A DNA stretch of 64,000 nt from Vibrio neptunius. GTDB taxonomy: Bacteria > Pseudomonadota > Gammaproteobacteria > Enterobacterales > Vibrionaceae. The DNA lies in assembly GCF_000967495.1 (NCBI RefSeq), contig NZ_JXXU01000043.1, positions 1-64,000 on the forward strand, written 5' to 3'. The notes under the pieces are model-generated. The model was not told where the DNA came from. It made no database searches and saw nothing but the letters and a program-made list of their open reading frames with translations. Shown here piece after piece: positions 35,521 through 43,870 of the stretch (position 1 is the stretch's first letter; every line of letters begins with the position of its first letter). The position numbers were made by a program, and so were the translations under genes.

Positions 35521-35871
35521 ATGGACTTTGAGCAAATGAGTGATCAAGCTCTTTGGGAACTAGCCAATCCAATAATGGACAATTTAATGCAGGCTTCGAC
35601 AGAGATAAATCATGCGAAACATGTGCAGGATTTTACCCCGCGCTTGCGCGATATCGTAAAGCCGGACTATTTCGAGCGTGTCGTGAAACAGTATCAGTCA
35701 CAAAAAGGCGTGTTCGCTGACCGAGTTCCGGTAGCACTGTTCAAGCGCCCTGATTCAACCGCCTTTGTCTGGAAGCAAGGTTTTAGTCGAGTTGAAGGAG
35801 ATTACGTCGCTGAAATGGTCTTGGTTTATCGTGAAGGTAAAATCATGGTGGATCATGTGATGGTGTTTTAA
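35521..35871 (+). CDS. Hypothetical 116-residue protein
   Basis: A soluble acidic protein with no signal peptide or membrane segment that starts MDFEQMSDQALWELANPIMD and ends with alternating strands (RVPVALFKRPDSTAFVWKQG, then GDYVAEMVLVYREGKIMVDH). The shape (helical N-terminus, then a curved sheet) recalls SnoaL/NTF2-like small proteins, but I cannot assign it. It is divergent from the exporter operon and starts 39 bp after the 16-bp inverted repeat, so it may share its control. A clear ribosome-binding site (AGAGG) precedes the ATG. Confidence 0.75.
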   Translation: MDFEQMSDQALWELANPIMDNLMQASTEINHAKHVQDFTPRLRDIVKPDYFERVVKQYQSQKGVFADRVPVALFKRPDSTAFVWKQGFSRVEGDYVAEMVLVYREGKIMVDHVMVF

Positions 35872-35960
35872 CCAAACTCTGACGGCTATCGGCATTGCGG
35901 TCCCTCAGATAAGGCTTTAGAATCGCGTCTCCACTAACATAAGCGCATGTTTGAGGAACT

Positions 35961-36110
35961 ATGAACAATGCCCAAGCAATAGTGGCGCATCATGCGAAGC
36001 ACACGATGTCACCTAAGCGTGAAATTGTCCTTCGCGAGATGTTGTCACTGGCAAAAATGGCATCAATGATTGCTGTCCCATTTTTGCTCATTACTCTGGC
36101 TTGGATCTAA
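35961..36110 (+). CDS. Small predicted membrane protein (49 residues)
   Basis: ATG at 35961 is preceded by GAGGA at a good distance. The peptide starts MNNAQAIVAHHAKHTMSPKR and ends with a hydrophobic helix, SMIAVPFLLITLAWI. A basic, polar N-terminus followed by one membrane helix is typical of small membrane proteins. It is followed directly by a hairpin. I do not recognise a family; it could be chance, but the ribosome-binding site and the position between terminators support it. Confidence 0.5.
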   Translation: MNNAQAIVAHHAKHTMSPKREIVLREMLSLAKMASMIAVPFLLITLAWI

Positions 36111-36115
36111 ACCAG

Positions 36116-36140
36116 AGCACACAGCACAAGGATGTGTGCT
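36116..36140. terminator. Hairpin between the small protein gene and fumC
   Basis: AGCACACA (36116-36123) pairs with TGTGTGCT (36133-36140). T-rich tails are weak on both sides, so it may serve both convergent genes inefficiently. Confidence 0.55.
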
Positions 36141-36147
36141 ATCGGGT

Positions 36148-37548
36148 TTATTCGGCAACACCACCTTGAGTCAGCTTCGCCGGATCAAGCAAACGCTCTA
36201 GCGTAGTACGATCAAGATCAGTTTCTTCTTCTGCGACGTCAATAATGGCACGTCCTTCTTTGTATGCCTTCTTAGCCACTTCAGCTGCTTTCAAATAGCC
36301 AATAACAGGGTTGAGCGCCGTCACCAGAATCGGGTTTTTCGCTAATGCGACTTGAAGGTTGTCTTCACGTACCTTGAAGGTCGCGACCGCTTTGTCTGCC
36401 AGAGCCAGCGCGCTGTTGGCTAACAGTTCGATGCTTTCCAGTACATTGTAAGCGATCACAGGCAGCATGACGTTAAGCTGGAAGTTGCCAGATTGGCCGC
36501 CTACGGTGATGGTGGTGTCGTTGCCGATCACTTGTGCGGCTGCCATGGCTGCGGCCTCTGGGATCACTGGGTTGACTTTGCCCGGCATAATAGAAGAGCC
36601 TGGTTGTAGGCCTTGCAGTTCAATCTCACCCAAGCCAGCCAGTGGGCCGGAATTCATCCAGCGTAGATCGTTCGATATTTTCATAATCGCTACGGCAGCC
36701 GTTTTGAGCTGACCGGAAAGAGCAACTAAGGCATCCTGACTGCTCAAGTTATAGAAGAAGTTTTCGCTAGACGTGAATTGTAAACGTGTTGCCTGAGAGA
36801 GGTTATCTGCAAAGGCTTGAGCAAATCTTGGATCAGCATTGATACCTGTACCGACAGCGGTACCACCTTGGGCCAAAGCTTTAACGCCAATCAGGCTTTG
36901 TTCAATCCCTTGTTTCGCTTGTTCAAGCTGGAACTGCCAGCCGCCAAGTTCTTGATCAAATGTGATTGGCATGGCGTCCATCAGGTGTGTTCTGCCTGTT
37001 TTCACAACATGGCCGATTTCACTGCGCTTACTCTGTAGCGTAGTAATGAAGTGATTTAACGCTGGGATAAGCTGTTTTTCTACGGTGAGGGCTGCGCTGA
37101 CCTGAATCGCTGTTGGCACGACGTCGTTACTGCTTTGACCCATGTTGACATGGTCGTTAGGGTTTACGTCACCACCAAGAATATCACTGGCTAACGTCGC
37201 AATCACTTCATTAGCATTCATGTTCGAACTGGTGCCTGAGCCAGTTTGAAAAACGTCAATTGGGAAGTGCTCTAGGTGCTGACCATCAATAATGGTTTGT
37301 GCGGCGTCGGCTATCGCATTGGCAATATCACCTTCCATTAGACCCAGTTGAGCATTTGTTAAAGCGGCCGTTTGCTTAACGTAAGCCAGCGCCTGAATAA
37401 ATGCGCTTGGCATGGTATGTTTGCTGAAATGAAAGTTGTCGACTGCGCGTTGTGTTTGTGCCTGATATAGGGCATTCGCAGGTACTTTCACTTCTCCCAT
37501 GCTGTCTTTTTCAACACGGAATTCTTGCGGGGCAGAAGATTGAGTCAT
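36148..37548 (-). CDS. fumC: Class II fumarate hydratase
   Basis: A 466-residue enzyme. The superfamily signature GSSIMPGKVNP is intact, and GSGTSSNMNANEVIA, SSNDVVPTA and the TGRTHLMDAMP stretch supply the other active-site regions. It interconverts fumarate and malate in the TCA cycle and is the oxygen-stable, iron-free isozyme, often used under oxidative stress or iron limitation. An AGGAT site precedes the ATG. The upstream small gene (37566-37946) is 17 bp away in the same direction. Confidence 0.95.
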   Translation of the reverse strand: MTQSSAPQEFRVEKDSMGEVKVPANALYQAQTQRAVDNFHFSKHTMPSAFIQALAYVKQTAALTNAQLGLMEGDIANAIADAAQTIIDGQHLEHFPIDVFQTGSGTSSNMNANEVIATLASDILGGDVNPNDHVNMGQSSNDVVPTAIQVSAALTVEKQLIPALNHFITTLQSKRSEIGHVVKTGRTHLMDAMPITFDQELGGWQFQLEQAKQGIEQSLIGVKALAQGGTAVGTGINADPRFAQAFADNLSQATRLQFTSSENFFYNLSSQDALVALSGQLKTAAVAIMKISNDLRWMNSGPLAGLGEIELQGLQPGSSIMPGKVNPVIPEAAAMAAAQVIGNDTTITVGGQSGNFQLNVMLPVIAYNVLESIELLANSALALADKAVATFKVREDNLQVALAKNPILVTALNPVIGYLKAAEVAKKAYKEGRAIIDVAEEETDLDRTTLERLLDPAKLTQGGVAE

Positions 37549-37565
37549 TGGTTATCCTTTTGAAC

Positions 37566-37946
37566 TTAGTCGTGTGGCGTTTGGATACGCTGCAATTGTT
37601 GTTGTAGGTTTAAAAACTTAATATCGCCATCTTCCCATTGGTAGTAGTAGCGTTTTAAACAGAGTAGAGGAGTATGGATTGCGTCGAGGCAAACCCGTCG
37701 GAATGTACGGCTTCTCGCAGGATCCTGAATCGCTTCAATCAAATGAAAATACACCTGACGTAGATAAAGTTCACACAGTAGTGGGTTCTCATTCTCCGTA
37801 CCTTGTTCATACAATGAAGATAAGGTCATCGCCCAGTGTATGTAGTCGTGAATGATATCGGGTTCGAATCCACAAGGTGTGTAACGATCAACAAATCTAT
37901 CTTGTGCTTTAAAGAAAGCATTATAAAGCGGTTTTTGGCTATCCAT
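37566..37946 (-). CDS. Hypothetical protein in operon with fumC
   Basis: A 126-residue protein starting at the ATG at 37946, chosen for its GAGGT ribosome-binding site (an open extension to 38045 has none). It is all-alpha in appearance, with many aromatic residues and Cys (DRFVDRYTPCGFEPD, YLRQVYFHLIEAIQD, VCLDAIHTPLLCLKRYYYQW). I do not recognise the family. Its position 17 bp ahead of fumC suggests co-transcription. TGAGAATTATTATCGC-like sequence upstream (about 37968-37983) resembles an iron (Fur)-box fragment, which would fit an iron-sparing role for fumC, but this is weak. Confidence 0.65.
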   Translation of the reverse strand: MDSQKPLYNAFFKAQDRFVDRYTPCGFEPDIIHDYIHWAMTLSSLYEQGTENENPLLCELYLRQVYFHLIEAIQDPARSRTFRRVCLDAIHTPLLCLKRYYYQWEDGDIKFLNLQQQLQRIQTPHD

Positions 37947-38091
37947 ACTGACCTCAAAATTTTTGTAATGAGAATTATTATCGCTTTGAGTGTTCGAATC
38001 AACCCTGTTTGCTGTATGGATGTCAGACAGTGCGCTGGCGCACAATCAGGTGCTGTTTTCTGATGATATTAGCGGCGATTACTGCGGCGCC

Positions 38092-38574
38092 TCAAGATAA
38101 GAGCAGTGCCGAAAGGAATAAACCGGCGCCATAGGCGGTATGGGTGAATAGGCTTAATGCTCTCGCTAGCCTTGGCTTTGGGGTTTTGCTTGCAGCGATG
38201 CCAAATCCAAGACAAGGCTGAACAATGAAGTAAGGGAAGGTTAAGGTTACCAGGCCAGTCAACCAAGCTTTTGTAAATGTTGGAGAGGTAAGCCACGTTT
38301 CTCCAGCCCAATAAACATGTCCGATGGCGAAAACTACCCCGATGAGATAGTGCAGTAGCCAACCAAGGGTGTTTTCTCCCCAAACCGATGGCGTGTTCAT
38401 AATGGTCTTATGTATCCATTTCCCTTTTGGAATCCCAGCTATCCACCTTGCGACTAATCCGTAATTGAGCGGTGGAATGCCCAGAATCAGTCTTTGCATG
38501 ATTCCCCATGAGTCCATGATGAGGGTTGCGCCGATTCCGATCAGAGTCGCTTGAAGCAAGATATGAGTTTCCAT
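38092..38574 (-). CDS. DUF2938 integral membrane protein
   Basis: A 160-residue protein from ATG 38574 (GAGGAT upstream). Four to five hydrophobic helices are visible, with the motifs ATLIMDSWGIMQRLILGIPP, NYGLVARWIAGIPKG and FPYFIVQPCLGFGIAASKTP typical of DUF2938. Its function is not known. A divergent MerR-type gene and a promoter with the stretched spacer typical of MerR targets lie immediately upstream, so it is probably the regulated target. Confidence 0.8.
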   Translation of the reverse strand: METHILLQATLIGIGATLIMDSWGIMQRLILGIPPLNYGLVARWIAGIPKGKWIHKTIMNTPSVWGENTLGWLLHYLIGVVFAIGHVYWAGETWLTSPTFTKAWLTGLVTLTFPYFIVQPCLGFGIAASKTPKPRLARALSLFTHTAYGAGLFLSALLLS

Positions 38575-38621
38575 TTGAATATCCTCGTTGTATTCGCTGA
38601 TGGTTTTGATAGATTGCATCT

Positions 38622-38652
38622 AGGCTACAACTTGAAGTCGACTTTAAGTCAA
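38622..38652 (-). promoter_or_regulatory. MerR-type promoter and operator for the DUF2938 gene
   Basis: Read leftward: a -35 element TTGACT (38647-38652), a 19-bp spacer, and a -10-like TAGCCT (38622-38627). The spacer holds a near-perfect 18-bp palindrome CTTGAAGTCGACTTTAAG (38631-38648). Over-long spacers with a central dyad are the hallmark of promoters activated by MerR-family proteins. Confidence 0.7.
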
Positions 38653-38663
38653 GGGTGATTAAT

Positions 38664-39050
38664 ATGGATATCGCGGATGTGTCTCGTCGGTCTGGGCTCA
38701 AGCCTTCTGCACTCAGATACTATGAGAAACTTGGTCTGATTCGTTCAATTGGCCGCAATGGTTTACGAAGACAATATGCCCCCAGCGTACTGAATAAGCT
38801 CAATATCATCTGTCTAGGACGCTTAGCAGGTTTATCGCTTGATGAGATATCAGTTATGTTTGATGACAAGGATGAGTTGTCGATAGACAGGGCTCTGCTC
38901 ACTCAGAAAACGCATGAAATCGATGCTCAGATTAAAAGACTGCAAGCGGTGCGGGATAGTCTCAACCACGTGGCAAATTGTCCAGAGCGGTCACATCTAG
39001 ACTGCCCTTCATTTCAAAAAATGATGAAATCGGTAAAACATTACCTGTGA
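38664..39050 (+). CDS. MerR-family transcriptional regulator
   Basis: A 128-residue protein from ATG 38664 (AAGG upstream; GTG 38655 is possible). The MerR winged helix is at the N-terminus: MDIADVSRRSGLKPSALRYY, EKLGLI, RRQYAPSVLNKLNII and GLSLDEISVMFDD. A dimerisation coiled coil follows (about residues 75-105), then a C-terminal tail with CPERSHLDCPSFQKM, where two Cys and two His could bind metal or sense redox. It is SoxR-like in its C-terminal cysteine content but lacks the SoxR iron-sulfur Cys cluster. It probably controls the divergent DUF2938 gene. Confidence 0.87.
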   Translation: MDIADVSRRSGLKPSALRYYEKLGLIRSIGRNGLRRQYAPSVLNKLNIICLGRLAGLSLDEISVMFDDKDELSIDRALLTQKTHEIDAQIKRLQAVRDSLNHVANCPERSHLDCPSFQKMMKSVKHYL

Positions 39051-39165
39051 CAGTTAAAGTCACCTTAGCTTGCTTAACAGGCTTATCAATCAGCAGATTG
39101 CCATAGATAGGCTTACACTAAACACTAGGTCAACAGACTCTAATTAGAACCAATAAGGTCGCACT

Positions 39166-40113
39166 TTGCTAACCGACAAAAGACTCACATTTGCCAGCGC
39201 CAATTTGTTCAATTTCATCGAACCACCCGGTGCGTTTTATGACTTTGAGAATATTTATGATGCTGATGCTTGGCAAGCTAAATGCCAATGGACAAAAAAT
39301 GCCATTCAGAACCTTGAAGCAGACATAGTGGCACTTCAAGAAGTATTTAGTATTGATGCTGCCTGCCAGTTATTCAAAGAAATGGGCTACTCATATTTTG
39401 CCAGTGTAGATAGCCCAAACATAGAAAGTGATTACATCTACTCTCATCCCGTTGTGGCTCTGGCTTCTAAATACCCTATCTCACATGTTGAAGCGGTCAC
39501 GTTACCGGCATCATCGCTAGCAGGCTATTCAATCTCGCTGCCAGCGTTTAGCCGTCAGCCCGTTTTTGCAGTGGTAGAAGTTCCAGATATTGGTGAAATA
39601 GCTGTTTATGTCAGCCACCTAAAATCACAGAGAGCCACCGAAGCGATAGAAGAAGGTGGAGGATACCCGCTGGTGGGTCAATGGCTTTCAAGCCAGCAAA
39701 GAGGATGGGAAGCGGTGATGCTGAGATTGGCGATGGAACAACAATACGCGAAGCATCCGATTCCGACTGTTTTGATGGGAGATATGAATCAGTCGATCAG
39801 CAGTGACATCACAGGTTTACTGACCAAAACTATCGAAGGCGAATCAGGCCTTAAGCTGCGAGACAGTTGGGACATTTTCGCTATCAAACAGCCTGAGACA
39901 GAGCGTCCACCCACACACTATCATTTCGCAAAAGGTAACGTGCTCGACTACATCTTATTGTCGCAGGAGTTTCAGCCCGACTCGCAGTACTCAATGGCCG
40001 ATGTGACATCCTATTCCACGCTCGACAATCACCTCATAAATCCAAGTTTTGAGCGGGACAAGCAGGCGAGTGATCACGCGTTTGTCTCGGTGACAGTTAG
40101 GTTTGTGCTGTGA
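39166..40113 (+). CDS. Endonuclease/exonuclease/phosphatase-family hydrolase
   Basis: A 315-residue cytosolic protein with a TTG start (AAGG upstream). EEP-fold motifs are complete: FASANLFNF, ADIVALQEVFS (metal Glu), VYVSHLKSQR, VLMGDMNQS (Asp/Asn) and KQASDHAFVSV (Asp-His). There is no signal peptide. It differs from the membrane-attached EEP protein at 30941, being soluble. The target could be nucleic acid or a phospholipid/inositol-type substrate. Confidence 0.8.
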   Translation: MLTDKRLTFASANLFNFIEPPGAFYDFENIYDADAWQAKCQWTKNAIQNLEADIVALQEVFSIDAACQLFKEMGYSYFASVDSPNIESDYIYSHPVVALASKYPISHVEAVTLPASSLAGYSISLPAFSRQPVFAVVEVPDIGEIAVYVSHLKSQRATEAIEEGGGYPLVGQWLSSQQRGWEAVMLRLAMEQQYAKHPIPTVLMGDMNQSISSDITGLLTKTIEGESGLKLRDSWDIFAIKQPETERPPTHYHFAKGNVLDYILLSQEFQPDSQYSMADVTSYSTLDNHLINPSFERDKQASDHAFVSVTVRFVL

Positions 40114-40212
40114 TGTGCTCGACACTAATTGATAGCTATTCATCAAATTTCCAATAATTTCAATAATTAATGTGTTCTTTTAGTGATCGATAGCGTTTCA
40201 AGTGTGCAAAAA

Positions 40213-40241
40213 AATCCCCTCGCAAAAATGCAGAGGGGATT
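40213..40241 (-). terminator. Terminator after trhO
   Basis: AATCCCCTC (40213-40221) pairs with GAGGGGATT (40233-40241). Leftward it is followed by a run of seven T residues, closing trhO, whose stop is at 40262. Confidence 0.88.
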
Positions 40242-40261
40242 GAATTCGGAACGACTAGGCG

Positions 40262-41242
40262 TTACTTAGATTTTCTTTGCTGTTCTTTACGGGCAATTTT
40301 TTCTTTTCGACGTTGAGCAATCACCTGATCGGCCTCGCCTCCAACGTGTGTTTCGCCGCGTTTGTTAGCGAGTTGAACTTGCTTTTCACGCTCACGGAAG
40401 CGCGCTTTTTGCTCATCTGTATGCTTGTCGATACATTTAGGGCAGCTAACGCCTTTTTCAAACGCTTCCGATTCTATGTCTTCCTGAGTAATTGGCAAAC
40501 GACACGCATTACACATCTCGTAGCCACTTTTCTCTAGCTGGTGGTTTACCGCGACACGGCCATCGAATACGTAGCAATCGCCTTCCCACATGCTTTCTTC
40601 TTCAGGCACTTCTTCAAGATACTTCAGGATGCCGCCTTCTAGGTGGTACACCTCTTCGAAGCCTTGTTCCTTCATGTAAGCCGTAGATTTTTCACAACGA
40701 ATACCACCAGTACAGAACATAGCGACTTTCTTGTGCTTCGCTGGATCCATGTTTTCAGCGACGTACTCAGGGAAGTCACGGAAAGTATCGGTTTTCGGGT
40801 TAACGGCATTTTTGAAGGTACCAATTTCGATCTCGTAGTCATTACGTGTATCGACGACGAAAACTTCAGGATCTGAGATCAGCTCATTCCACTCGTCTGG
40901 CTTAACGTAAGTACCGACGACATGACGAGGGTCGATGCCTTCTACACCAAGAGTCACGATTTCTTTTTTCAACTTAACCTTGGTACGGTTAAACGGTTGG
41001 TTTGCGTCGAATGACTCTTTGTAAACGATATCTGCAAGGCGTGAATCCTGCTTGAACCAGGCGAGAAGAGTGTCGATACCTTCACGGCTAGAAGCGACCG
41101 TACCATTGATGCCTTCGCTGGCCAATAAGAGAGTGCCACGGATCTGATGTTGTTCCATCAGCGCTTTTAGCGGCTCACGAAGTTCCACATAATCTTCAAG
41201 ACGCACAAACTTATAAAGTGCGCATACTACGTAATCTGTCAT
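40262..41242 (-). CDS. trhO: tRNA uridine(34) hydroxylase TrhO (YceA)
   Basis: A 326-residue rhodanese-domain protein. The N-terminal part VVCALYKFVRLEDYVELREP and the rhodanese region with the loop MFCTGGIRCEKSTAYMKEQG (active Cys in CTGGIRC) are typical of YceA. The C-terminal region carries CNACRLPI and GVSCPKC, a possible zinc-binding pair, then a basic Lys/Arg tail. TrhO uses prephenate-independent oxygen chemistry to hydroxylate U34 of certain tRNAs, giving 5-hydroxyuridine. The gene stands alone and is closed by a strong terminator. Confidence 0.92.
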   Translation of the reverse strand: MTDYVVCALYKFVRLEDYVELREPLKALMEQHQIRGTLLLASEGINGTVASSREGIDTLLAWFKQDSRLADIVYKESFDANQPFNRTKVKLKKEIVTLGVEGIDPRHVVGTYVKPDEWNELISDPEVFVVDTRNDYEIEIGTFKNAVNPKTDTFRDFPEYVAENMDPAKHKKVAMFCTGGIRCEKSTAYMKEQGFEEVYHLEGGILKYLEEVPEEESMWEGDCYVFDGRVAVNHQLEKSGYEMCNACRLPITQEDIESEAFEKGVSCPKCIDKHTDEQKARFREREKQVQLANKRGETHVGGEADQVIAQRRKEKIARKEQQRKSK

Positions 41243-41394
41243 GTTTTTTCCTTTTAGCGAACTGGAGCGTAAATCCAGAGCTTTGAGTTAAATCGGGCGA
41301 AGTATAGCGGAGAGCGCTAGCGACAAATACAGACAGTTTTTAGGGTTAAATTGATGAAGTATGTTTTGTCATATTCTGATGATAAAAGATTGAT

Positions 41395-41784
41395 CTATAC
41401 CGTTAGCTCAATCCGATTGCCGTCTGGGTCAAAGAAGCAACTTTCGTAGTAGCCGTCACCCGTCGTTCTCGGGCCACTAAGTAACTCGTAGCCATCTGCA
41501 ACTAAACGTTGAGTCAATTGTTCTACCGCAAGCTCTGAACCAAGCGAAATGGCAATATGGATAAAACCAGTGAATTGGTCATATAGGTCATCTTTTGACT
41601 CTGGAATGCTGTCCATTTGCATCAGTTCTAGCCGGCAACCACTGCTAAACGATAGGAAGTAAGAAGAGAAGTTCTTTTCACTGTTATGGTATTTTTTATT
41701 GGGCGTTGCGTTGAAATACTTGATATAGAAATCTTTGAGTAACTCTAGCTGTTTGGTCCAGAGCGCAACGTGCTCAATGTTCAT
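41395..41784 (-). CDS. VOC-family (glyoxalase/bleomycin-resistance-like) protein
   Basis: A 129-residue protein starting MNIEHVALWTKQLELLKDFY, with the family's His at residue 5 and the Glu in ESCFFDPDGNRIELTV near the C-terminus, both usual metal ligands of the vicinal-oxygen-chelate fold. The central GCRLELMQMDS and FIHIAISLGS stretches also fit. It is probably a lyase or dioxygenase-like enzyme of unknown substrate. It is separated by more than 150 bp from trhO. Confidence 0.82.
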   Translation of the reverse strand: MNIEHVALWTKQLELLKDFYIKYFNATPNKKYHNSEKNFSSYFLSFSSGCRLELMQMDSIPESKDDLYDQFTGFIHIAISLGSELAVEQLTQRLVADGYELLSGPRTTGDGYYESCFFDPDGNRIELTV

Positions 41785-42013
41785 AATTGCATCTCAGTTG
41801 TTGTATTTGATAGGAAATGCTAATCGTGATCTAGGAAGGAAAAAAGAGATGATTTCTTTCGGTTTTTTTCCTTATTACTGATGATATTGGTTGGGAAGAA
41901 GCTATGGATGCGTGACACTTAACTCTGGCGGAGTTGTAGTACAGAAACGAGGATGTGATTGCCGAATGCGTTTTCCCAATTAGTGCTCTAGTTGGGGGCG
42001 TTGGAACGAAATA

Positions 42014-42040
42014 AATCCTCTCATTTTGAATGGGAGGATT
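42014..42040. terminator. Terminator after yghU
   Basis: AATCCTCTCATT (42014-42025) pairs with AATGGGAGGATT (42029-42040) with one G-T pair and a 3-nt loop. T-rich tails lie on both sides. It closes the leftward yghU gene; the preceding 41785-42013 stretch has no gene that I can see. Confidence 0.65.
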
Positions 42041-42059
42041 TATTATTGTGTTTTATGGC

Positions 42060-42917
42060 TTAAGGTTTGAGTTTAAGTACCTTATCGATATCTTCCGCGC
42101 TGTGGCGTTCTGGAACCTGTTCCCACTCCTCGCCCCATGCACGGTTGACGATACGACCACGCTGGACTGCTTGGCGAGCTTCAATGGCTTCAGCCCAACG
42201 CTTAAGGTTTTTATAGCTATCGACGTCAAGAAATTCGCCAGCGTCGTAAATCTTACCCAGCACTAAATTGCCGTACCAAGGCCAGATAGCGATATCCGCA
42301 ATGCTGTATTCTTCACCAGCGATAAAGGTATGGTTTGCTAGCTGCTTGTCCAACACATCCAGTTGACGTTTCGCTTCCATTGAGAAACGATTGATTGGGT
42401 ATTCAAACTTCTCTGGCGCGTAGGCGTAGAAATGACCAAAGCCACCGCCTAAGTACGGTGCGGAGCCCTGAAGCCAGAACAGCCAGTTCATGACCTCTGT
42501 TTTCGCTGTAACATCTGTTGGTAGGAAATGGCCGAATTTCTCGGCAAGGTAAAGCAAAATATTACCAGATTCGAATACGTTGATTGGTGTGTCACCTGAG
42601 CGGTCAACCAATGCTGGGATCTTGGAGTTTGGGTTCACCTCGACAAAGCCAGAACCAAACTGATCTCCGTCGCCAATTTTTATCAAATAAGCGTCATACT
42701 CAGCGTCACTAACCCCAAGGGCGAGAAGTTCCTCAAGCATAATTGTCACTTTTTGGCCATTTGGTGTGCCCATAGAATGCAGCTGGATTGGGTGTGAACC
42801 AACGGGTAGCGCTTGCTCGTGTCGGGCCCCTGAATCTGGTCGGTTAATGCTGGCCCATTGGCCGCCATTCTCGTCATCCATTTTCCAAACTTTTGGTGGT
42901 ACGTATTGGTTAGTCAT
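42060..42917 (-). CDS. yghU: Glutathione S-transferase YghU-type disulfide-bond reductase
   Basis: A 285-residue protein from ATG 42917 (AAGGAA upstream; the frame is open further to 43082 without a start signal). The N-terminus MTNQYVPPKVWKMDDENGG, and INRPDSGARHEQALPVGSHP are hallmarks of YghU/Ure2p-like GSTs, as are GDQFGSGFVEVNPNSKIPAL and the C-terminal helix EYSIADIAIWPWYGN. In E. coli YghU has glutathione-dependent disulfide-bond reductase and peroxidase activity. It fits the redox theme of the window. Confidence 0.9.
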   Translation of the reverse strand: MTNQYVPPKVWKMDDENGGQWASINRPDSGARHEQALPVGSHPIQLHSMGTPNGQKVTIMLEELLALGVSDAEYDAYLIKIGDGDQFGSGFVEVNPNSKIPALVDRSGDTPINVFESGNILLYLAEKFGHFLPTDVTAKTEVMNWLFWLQGSAPYLGGGFGHFYAYAPEKFEYPINRFSMEAKRQLDVLDKQLANHTFIAGEEYSIADIAIWPWYGNLVLGKIYDAGEFLDVDSYKNLKRWAEAIEARQAVQRGRIVNRAWGEEWEQVPERHSAEDIDKVLKLKP

Positions 42918-43107
42918 TATGATTCCTTGTCCAAAATTGATATCCGGCACTAGATTAGATGGTGGTGATATGAAGAGATAAAAACCCCTCGTTATCAGAT
43001 TATTAGAACCTTTGGTTATTGCAAATCGGTTAATTGAATAAGGGGTTGCTAATGGAGGGAGATGGACGGATAAGCAACCCATTGATATTACCCTAGGGGT
43101 GGTAAGA

Positions 43108-43755
43108 CTATGCTCGCTTAAGGTGTTCTAGTGCTGAGTGGAGTGAGGGGAGAATATAATGCCCCAATGCTTTTACGTCTTCGCAAGGTTCCACTAGGTC
43201 GGGGATTTGGTAGGTGGTCATCTTTGCGGCTACGGCACTCTTTACACCATTATTGGAGTCTTCGAATGCGATACAGTGTTCGGCGTGAGCATTGACTCGA
43301 TCGGCTGCCAGTAGATAGATCTCTGGGTCGGGCTTGCCGACTGACACTTCGCAGCCGCAAGTCAGGCTGTCAAAGTATGAGTCTAAACCCGCAAGGCGCA
43401 GTTTAACTTCTGCGACGTCACGCTGAGTAGAGGTCGCCACAGCGGTTGGAATTTGCTGTTGTTTGAGCCATTCCAAAAGTTCAACAACGCCGTCTTTAAC
43501 TGGAATAGGTTTGTGTTTGACGATAGCATCGTAGTTGCGACGCCACTCATTGTGGAGTTTGTCGAGGTCATCCCCATAAGCGGCTCGAAAGATCTTTTCT
43601 ATGCCTGCGGAGTTACGACCGATGATGGAGAGATAAACGTCTTCATAGAAAGGTAGGTTGACGTTCACGCAAGCTTGTTTAAAAACACGCATGCATACAC
43701 GCTCGGTGTCCAACAGAAGGCCATCCATATCAAAGATAGCGGCTTGAATTTTCAT
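43108..43755 (-). CDS. HAD phosphatase, beta-phosphoglucomutase-like subfamily
   Basis: A 215-residue HAD protein. Motif I is FDMDGLLLDTE, the cap domain follows (to about residue 80), motif II is TAVATST, motif III is the Lys in VGKPDPEIY and motif IV is IAFEDSNNGVKSA. The pattern is that of the YcjU/YniC/GS1-like HAD phosphatases, acting on sugar phosphates or similar. It lies 115 bp from the start of the alpha-amylase stop and is in the same direction, but the terminator between the two argues against co-transcription. Confidence 0.87.
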   Translation of the reverse strand: MKIQAAIFDMDGLLLDTERVCMRVFKQACVNVNLPFYEDVYLSIIGRNSAGIEKIFRAAYGDDLDKLHNEWRRNYDAIVKHKPIPVKDGVVELLEWLKQQQIPTAVATSTQRDVAEVKLRLAGLDSYFDSLTCGCEVSVGKPDPEIYLLAADRVNAHAEHCIAFEDSNNGVKSAVAAKMTTYQIPDLVEPCEDVKALGHYILPSLHSALEHLKRA

Positions 43756-43828
43756 GAGTACAGCATATTAATTAACAGTTCGGGCGCTCATTTTTGCACA
43801 CTTCTAAATTATAGTAAAAGCGCCGAAA

Positions 43829-43854
43829 AAAGGTCTGGTATTGACCAGACCTTT
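43829..43854 (-). terminator. Terminator after the alpha-amylase gene
   Basis: AAAGGTCTGGT (43829-43839) pairs with ACCAGACCTTT (43844-43854) around a 4-nt loop. Leftward the stem ends in a run of T residues. Confidence 0.88.
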
Positions 43855-43870
43855 ACTAGTTGTACTTAGA

